Assembly (NCBI RefSeq): GCF_018739885.1
Contig: NZ_JADOES010000042.1
Location: 1 to 48,412, forward strand
DNA length: 48,412 nt
Source: Leptothoe spongobia TAU-MAC 1115
Lineage (GTDB): Bacteria > Cyanobacteriota > Cyanobacteriia > Phormidesmidales > Phormidesmidaceae
Direction of reading: 5' to 3'
The position numbers were made by a program, and so were the translations under genes. Under the pieces are notes generated by a model. The model had not been told where the DNA came from. It saw only the letters and a list, made by a program, of their open reading frames with translations, and did no database searches. This document shows, in pieces, positions 45,143 through 48,412 of this stretch (positions within the stretch are counted from its first letter, which is position 1; each line of letters starts with the position of its first letter).

Positions 45143-46516
45143 ATGCTGAATAATGAAGACTTTTCTAAGCGCCGCTCCAACTTAGTTATAGAGAACTCTA
45201 CGTTAATAATAATTGCACTGTCAACGGCGTTCTTTTCGCGATTGCTCACTTATTTTGGTGCACCTTCACCACTTAATTTTTTTCATTTCTTTGCCGTTTT
45301 GATAGTATGTGGTGTAGTAGCATATACGAGTGACATTGGAGACAAAGAGCATATTGATATTGCTGGAGAGTTAGCTTTCGGACTTTTGCTGCTTTTCATA
45401 TGTATGGTGACAAGCGCTATTATTAACAATTCAGGTCTAATAAATGTTTTACTTCAATACCTAATCAGTGCAGAACCTTTTATTCTTTTGCTAGCGCTTG
45501 TCGCTCTTCCGGTCAACGATAGGATTTTTAATAAACTAAAGAAGTGGTTCTTAAGGTTTTGCTTTTTTAATCTATTTTTAGCGCTTGCACAATCTGTTTT
45601 GATACCAGCTGGGATTTATCCTAGAAGAGGTGGAACTATACAGGATGGTATTGGAGGTATTTTTGGTGGTGGTGGTGGAAGTGCTGCAAATTATATATCT
45701 TGTACGGTGTCGATATATGCAGCCTTATATTTTTTTACGACTTGTAAGTCACGACCTCTTTGGATTCGAATTGGTATATTACTAGCAGCGATTTACCAAG
45801 CTCAAGTTTCTGACTCTAAACAAGTCTTCTTGGCTTTTGTAGTGGGGGGCTTAATATTAGTGCTTATGAATAGCGTAGATCCTTCTAAACTTCTTAAGTA
45901 CGGAATACCTACGTTATTGATAATCATAATTGCTTCTTGGGCTTACCAAAACTTAGATTTAGCATTCTTGGATGCTTACAAAAATTGGACAAGGCGAGAA
46001 GGGATTTTTGGTCTAGATGGTGTAGCAACTCAAACAAAAATAGCGGCATTCCCCATTGTTTACTCCCATTATGAGACACCGTTGAATTGGTTTTTTGGAA
46101 TAGGGCCAGGCCATAGTGTTACTCGCCTTGGAGGTTGGATGTTAGAGAAATATAGCTCGCTTTTAATTCCACTGGGGGCAACTATTCATCCGGCATCTGC
46201 TGAAGTGTCTCAAGTGGTGGGGTCTGGATGGATTGCAAAGGAATCCACCATATTCTTTCCGTTATTTACTTGGGCAGGGCTGTGGGGTGATTTTGGTTTT
46301 GTTGGTTTAGCTGCTTATCTTTATTTAGGAGCAATTGTATGGCGTAGGATGTGTTTCAATTATATGTCTAAGTTTTTAATACTTTCAACAGTCATATTTG
46401 GATTTATTTTGACTCAAATGGAGGAGCCAGGTCATATGCTTACAGTTGCTTACATCCTTGGCTTGGATTTGAAGGAGAAGGTAATCGTCCCTGACAGCAA
46501 TCCGTTAAGCAGCTGA
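45143..46516 (+). CDS. Wzy-type polysaccharide polymerase / O-antigen-ligase family
   Basis: A 457-residue membrane protein with about 11-12 hydrophobic helices and a large periplasmic loop (about 270-370; IGPGHSVTRLGG). It lacks high sequence conservation, as usual for Wzy, but the topology, size and place at the end of a Wzx/GT cluster fit a polymerase. A glycine run (GGIFGGGGGSAANY, near 170) is present. It would join repeat units on the periplasmic side using the lipid-linked intermediates delivered by the Wzx-type flippase. Ligase function is the alternative. Confidence 0.82.
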   Translation: MLNNEDFSKRRSNLVIENSTLIIIALSTAFFSRLLTYFGAPSPLNFFHFFAVLIVCGVVAYTSDIGDKEHIDIAGELAFGLLLLFICMVTSAIINNSGLINVLLQYLISAEPFILLLALVALPVNDRIFNKLKKWFLRFCFFNLFLALAQSVLIPAGIYPRRGGTIQDGIGGIFGGGGGSAANYISCTVSIYAALYFFTTCKSRPLWIRIGILLAAIYQAQVSDSKQVFLAFVVGGLILVLMNSVDPSKLLKYGIPTLLIIIIASWAYQNLDLAFLDAYKNWTRREGIFGLDGVATQTKIAAFPIVYSHYETPLNWFFGIGPGHSVTRLGGWMLEKYSSLLIPLGATIHPASAEVSQVVGSGWIAKESTIFFPLFTWAGLWGDFGFVGLAAYLYLGAIVWRRMCFNYMSKFLILSTVIFGFILTQMEEPGHMLTVAYILGLDLKEKVIVPDSNPLSS

Positions 46517-46644
46517 TGGGGAAATGTTTCCAGATAGTAAGAGTTTCTGACGGGAGCACGTCATCCGCTGGCGGATAAAAAATAATCCTAGTTCCAACTG
46601 AGTTTGTTTGGATATCATAAGGTTGTCGAGGTTGGAGGCCAAGC

Positions 46645-47186
46645 ATGATGGCCGAACGCAAGCAACGAGGAACCGCTGGGGACAAAACGATCTGTCTACC
46701 GATAGCGGATGATATTGATTATGACCAGTTAGTCGAAGACCGTGACGCCTATCGTGAGTACTTGAACGAGCAAATTGCGTCTCATCCGGAACTCTTTCCA
46801 GAGGGCATTGATGCAGGGTATCAGTTTCATGGGTGGGTAATGTCGACTCGGCCACAGCTGAAAACCCGTCGTATCTATCTGCCTAACGAAAAAACAGCCT
46901 ATCAACGCCGCCCGGATTTTGTCACGCCTTATATGAGTGAAACGTCTGAGCTAGCAGGCAAAGCGATGTATTTGAGAAAGCATGGTATCTCCTATGATTG
47001 GATTGCCTACGTGTTAGGTCGTTCAGAGATGCATTGGTATCGATTGTGTCAAGCCCTTGGCCGAGGGTCCATCGTCGGAACGACTCTGAAAACAGAGGCC
47101 TCGCTCCCCCCCATCTAGTGGCCGATGAAAAGCATTGTACGCACAAAGGAGACCGTATCTATTGGACCGTGACGGCCGCTAAGGGA
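46645..47186 (+). pseudogene. broken DDE-type transposase, family not assigned
   Basis: The first 157 codons (MMAERKQRGTAGDKT...) encode the N-terminal part of a transposase-like protein found repeatedly in cyanobacteria and Chloroflexi (VLGRSEMHWYRLCQALGRGSIVGTT). The frame then stops at 47118, but the neighbouring frame continues as HLVADEKHCTHKGDRIYWT, containing the probable first catalytic Asp. The break lies in a run of seven C (47106-47112); eight would restore the frame, so a one-base deletion is likely. The rest of the gene is missing: sequence similarity ends near 47186 where an ISAzo13-type element begins. Confidence 0.75.
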
Positions 47187-48412
47187 CTGCGCAAAAATAA
47201 CTTGAACAGTTGTTCTTGTTATGAGGGACATATTTGATAATTCCATTCACCATGAAAAGAGTTGCGTTCAATCGAGATAGAATTGAACTGCTCATCACTC
47301 ACTTGAATGCCGGTGGGATAGTTCCCTTCATCAAGCACAGCATTGACCTTAAGGCCTGTAGTCGTCTTGGTATTGGCAATTAAGTTGACCACCACTTCGC
47401 GACTCACGAGAGGTCGACTGCGCCAATTCTCAGTAATTTGAGAAAACAAACGGTGTTCAATCTTATTCCATTTACTGGTTCCTGGTGGAAAATGGCAGAT
47501 GTGTAGGGTTAAGTCGGAGACGTTAGCCAACTGTTGCAACTCCCATTTCCATAATTTGGCTCGATAGCTATTACTCCCTCCGCAATCCGCCGTAATCATA
47601 AGTTCCTGAGCTTCTGGGTAGAGTGCTTGTCCCATATAAGACCACCACTGGCGAATGGTTGCCACCGCAAACTGAGCCGTATTATGGTCGATACCGACTA
47701 CTCACCCACCCTTGATTTTGAGTGATATCGTAGACGCCATAGGGGATGACTTTGCCCAGTTTCTTATCCATAAAGTCATGAGCTTTGGTCTGAATAGGCG
47801 TCTTCTTGGGTTGCCAGTCTCGGCCCTCATTTTTGTAGTTGCCAACCAGTTCCTTCTTCTTAGCATCCACTGAAATGACGGGTTGATGACACGTTTGAAA
47901 GGCGGTGACGGTGTCGGCAATATGTTGAAATTGCGCATCCCGGTCTGGATGTTCTTTGCCTTCTTGGGTTTTGCGATTCGCTTGTAAGCTATAACCTAAC
48001 TCATCGAGTAGCGTACAAACCGTTCGTGGGCTGATCTGATGCCCTTTATCTTGGAGGTCTTTCGTCAGTTTGGCTGCACTCTTGCTCGTCCAACATAAGG
48101 GCGATTCTGGATCCCCTCGTGTGACGGGATCGACCAGATATTTAAGGTCACTCAGTAGGGTTGGATCGGTCTCACACAGAGGTTTACGACCTCCTCCAGA
48201 CTGGCGAATTTTGGTCTGATTTGACCGCGATGACGACGAGGATTGAGGGTGGTCTAATTCAGCAATGCCAGCATGAATCGTCGTCCGAGAAAGGCCTGTT
48301 GCACGCGAGACACTGCTAATGCCACCATGCCCTGGCAGGGCGACATTCGGCCTATAACCCAGCAATAGCAAGGTTCATCGCCCTTTCGCCACGTTGATAT
48401 TCGGGGAGCTTA
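47187..48412 (-). mobile_element. ISAzo13-type insertion sequence, right end beyond window
   Basis: The element interrupts the transposase pseudogene at about 47187 (first visible bases GGACTGCGCAAAAATAACTT, a plausible IS end) and carries a minus-strand ISAzo13-like transposase. The other end is outside the window, so terminal repeats and target duplication cannot be checked. The junction is placed by where the older gene's frame ceases and is good to about 10 bp. Confidence 0.6.
47219..48371 (-). pseudogene. ISAzo13-family transposase, frameshifted
   Basis: Two adjoining frames encode one ISAzo13-type transposase. The first (48371-47682) has the helix-turn-helix region ISSVSRATGLSRTTIHAG and the first catalytic Asp in VISVDAKKKE. 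The second (to 47219) has LMITADCGGSN with the second Asp and SKWNKIEHRLFSQI with the final Glu. They are split by one extra base at about 47699: removing it turns VSSRYRP into VSVGIDHNTAQFAV, the expected sequence. A TGA at 48377-48375 also closes the frame just before the first visible part, so a second lesion or a start inside it is possible. The gene is therefore probably dead. Confidence 0.85.

Noticed and set aside
47690..47705. Programmed frameshift in the ISAzo13-type transposase
   Set aside because: Some IS families use programmed frameshifting, but I see no slippery heptamer at the junction and the family normally has one continuous frame; a mutation is simpler.

Overview
The window looks like a cyanobacterial chromosome segment. 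Evidence: genes for the conserved cyanobacterial/plastid proteins Ycf35 (DUF1257) and Ycf46, a phytochrome-type GAF sensor kinase, a DUF4347 surface protein, and five GCGATCGC (HIP1-type) octamers at 1790, 5552, 10622, 14862 and 39671. The abundance of transposases and small mobile repeats would fit a genus such as Acaryochloris, but the genus is a guess.

Layout. (1) 1-8.5 kb: a mixed accessory stretch holding the end of a histidine kinase, a small two-helix membrane protein, a NACHT-family NTPase (candidate anti-phage NLR-like protein), a rhomboid protease, a complete IS5-family insertion sequence and an ArsR-type repressor. Two copies of a non-autonomous mobile repeat (about 140 bp) lie between the membrane protein and the NACHT gene; a third lies at 22.0 kb. 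All three are flanked by 8-bp target duplications. (2) 8.8-13.8 kb: the ycf35-ycf46 minus-strand operon with a small CopG/zinc-ribbon-like gene at its head and a clear intrinsic terminator at its end, followed by a RecQ helicase on the plus strand. (3) 13.9-20.4 kb, minus strand: polysaccharide assembly and export genes, namely a Wzc-type co-polymerase/tyrosine kinase, a Wza-type export protein, GDP-mannose 4,6-dehydratase and a WecG/TagA/CpsF glycosyltransferase. (4) 20.4-23.1 kb: a 2.7-kb divergent gap without a convincing gene, holding MITE copy 3 and a hairpin-rich element. (5) 23.1-46.5 kb, plus strand: a 1226-residue DUF4347/sugar-dehydrogenase-like/LamG-like surface protein, then an unbroken run of polysaccharide genes: Wzx flippase, a membrane-anchored FG-GAP/ASPIC-UnbV protein, three sulfotransferases, six GT4-type enzymes, a GT2, a GT92-like enzyme, a SAM methyltransferase with a zinc-knuckle head, and a Wzy polymerase. 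(6) 46.6 kb to the end: two nested, broken transposase genes.

Taken together, regions 3-5 form a Wzx/Wzy-dependent locus for an extracellular polysaccharide that is probably sulfated, resembling in logic the sulfated-polysaccharide (synechan, xss) locus of Synechocystis but with a different gene content. Gmd would make a GDP-6-deoxyhexose precursor. The glycosyltransferases build a lipid-linked repeat, Wzx flips it, Wzy polymerises it, and Wzc and Wza control chain length and export. The sulfotransferases and methyltransferase would decorate it. No initiating phosphoglycosyltransferase is visible here, so it must be elsewhere or beyond the window. The most unusual items are the DUF4347 fusion protein, the FG-GAP/UnbV protein coupled to the flippase, and the three MITE copies with variable interiors.
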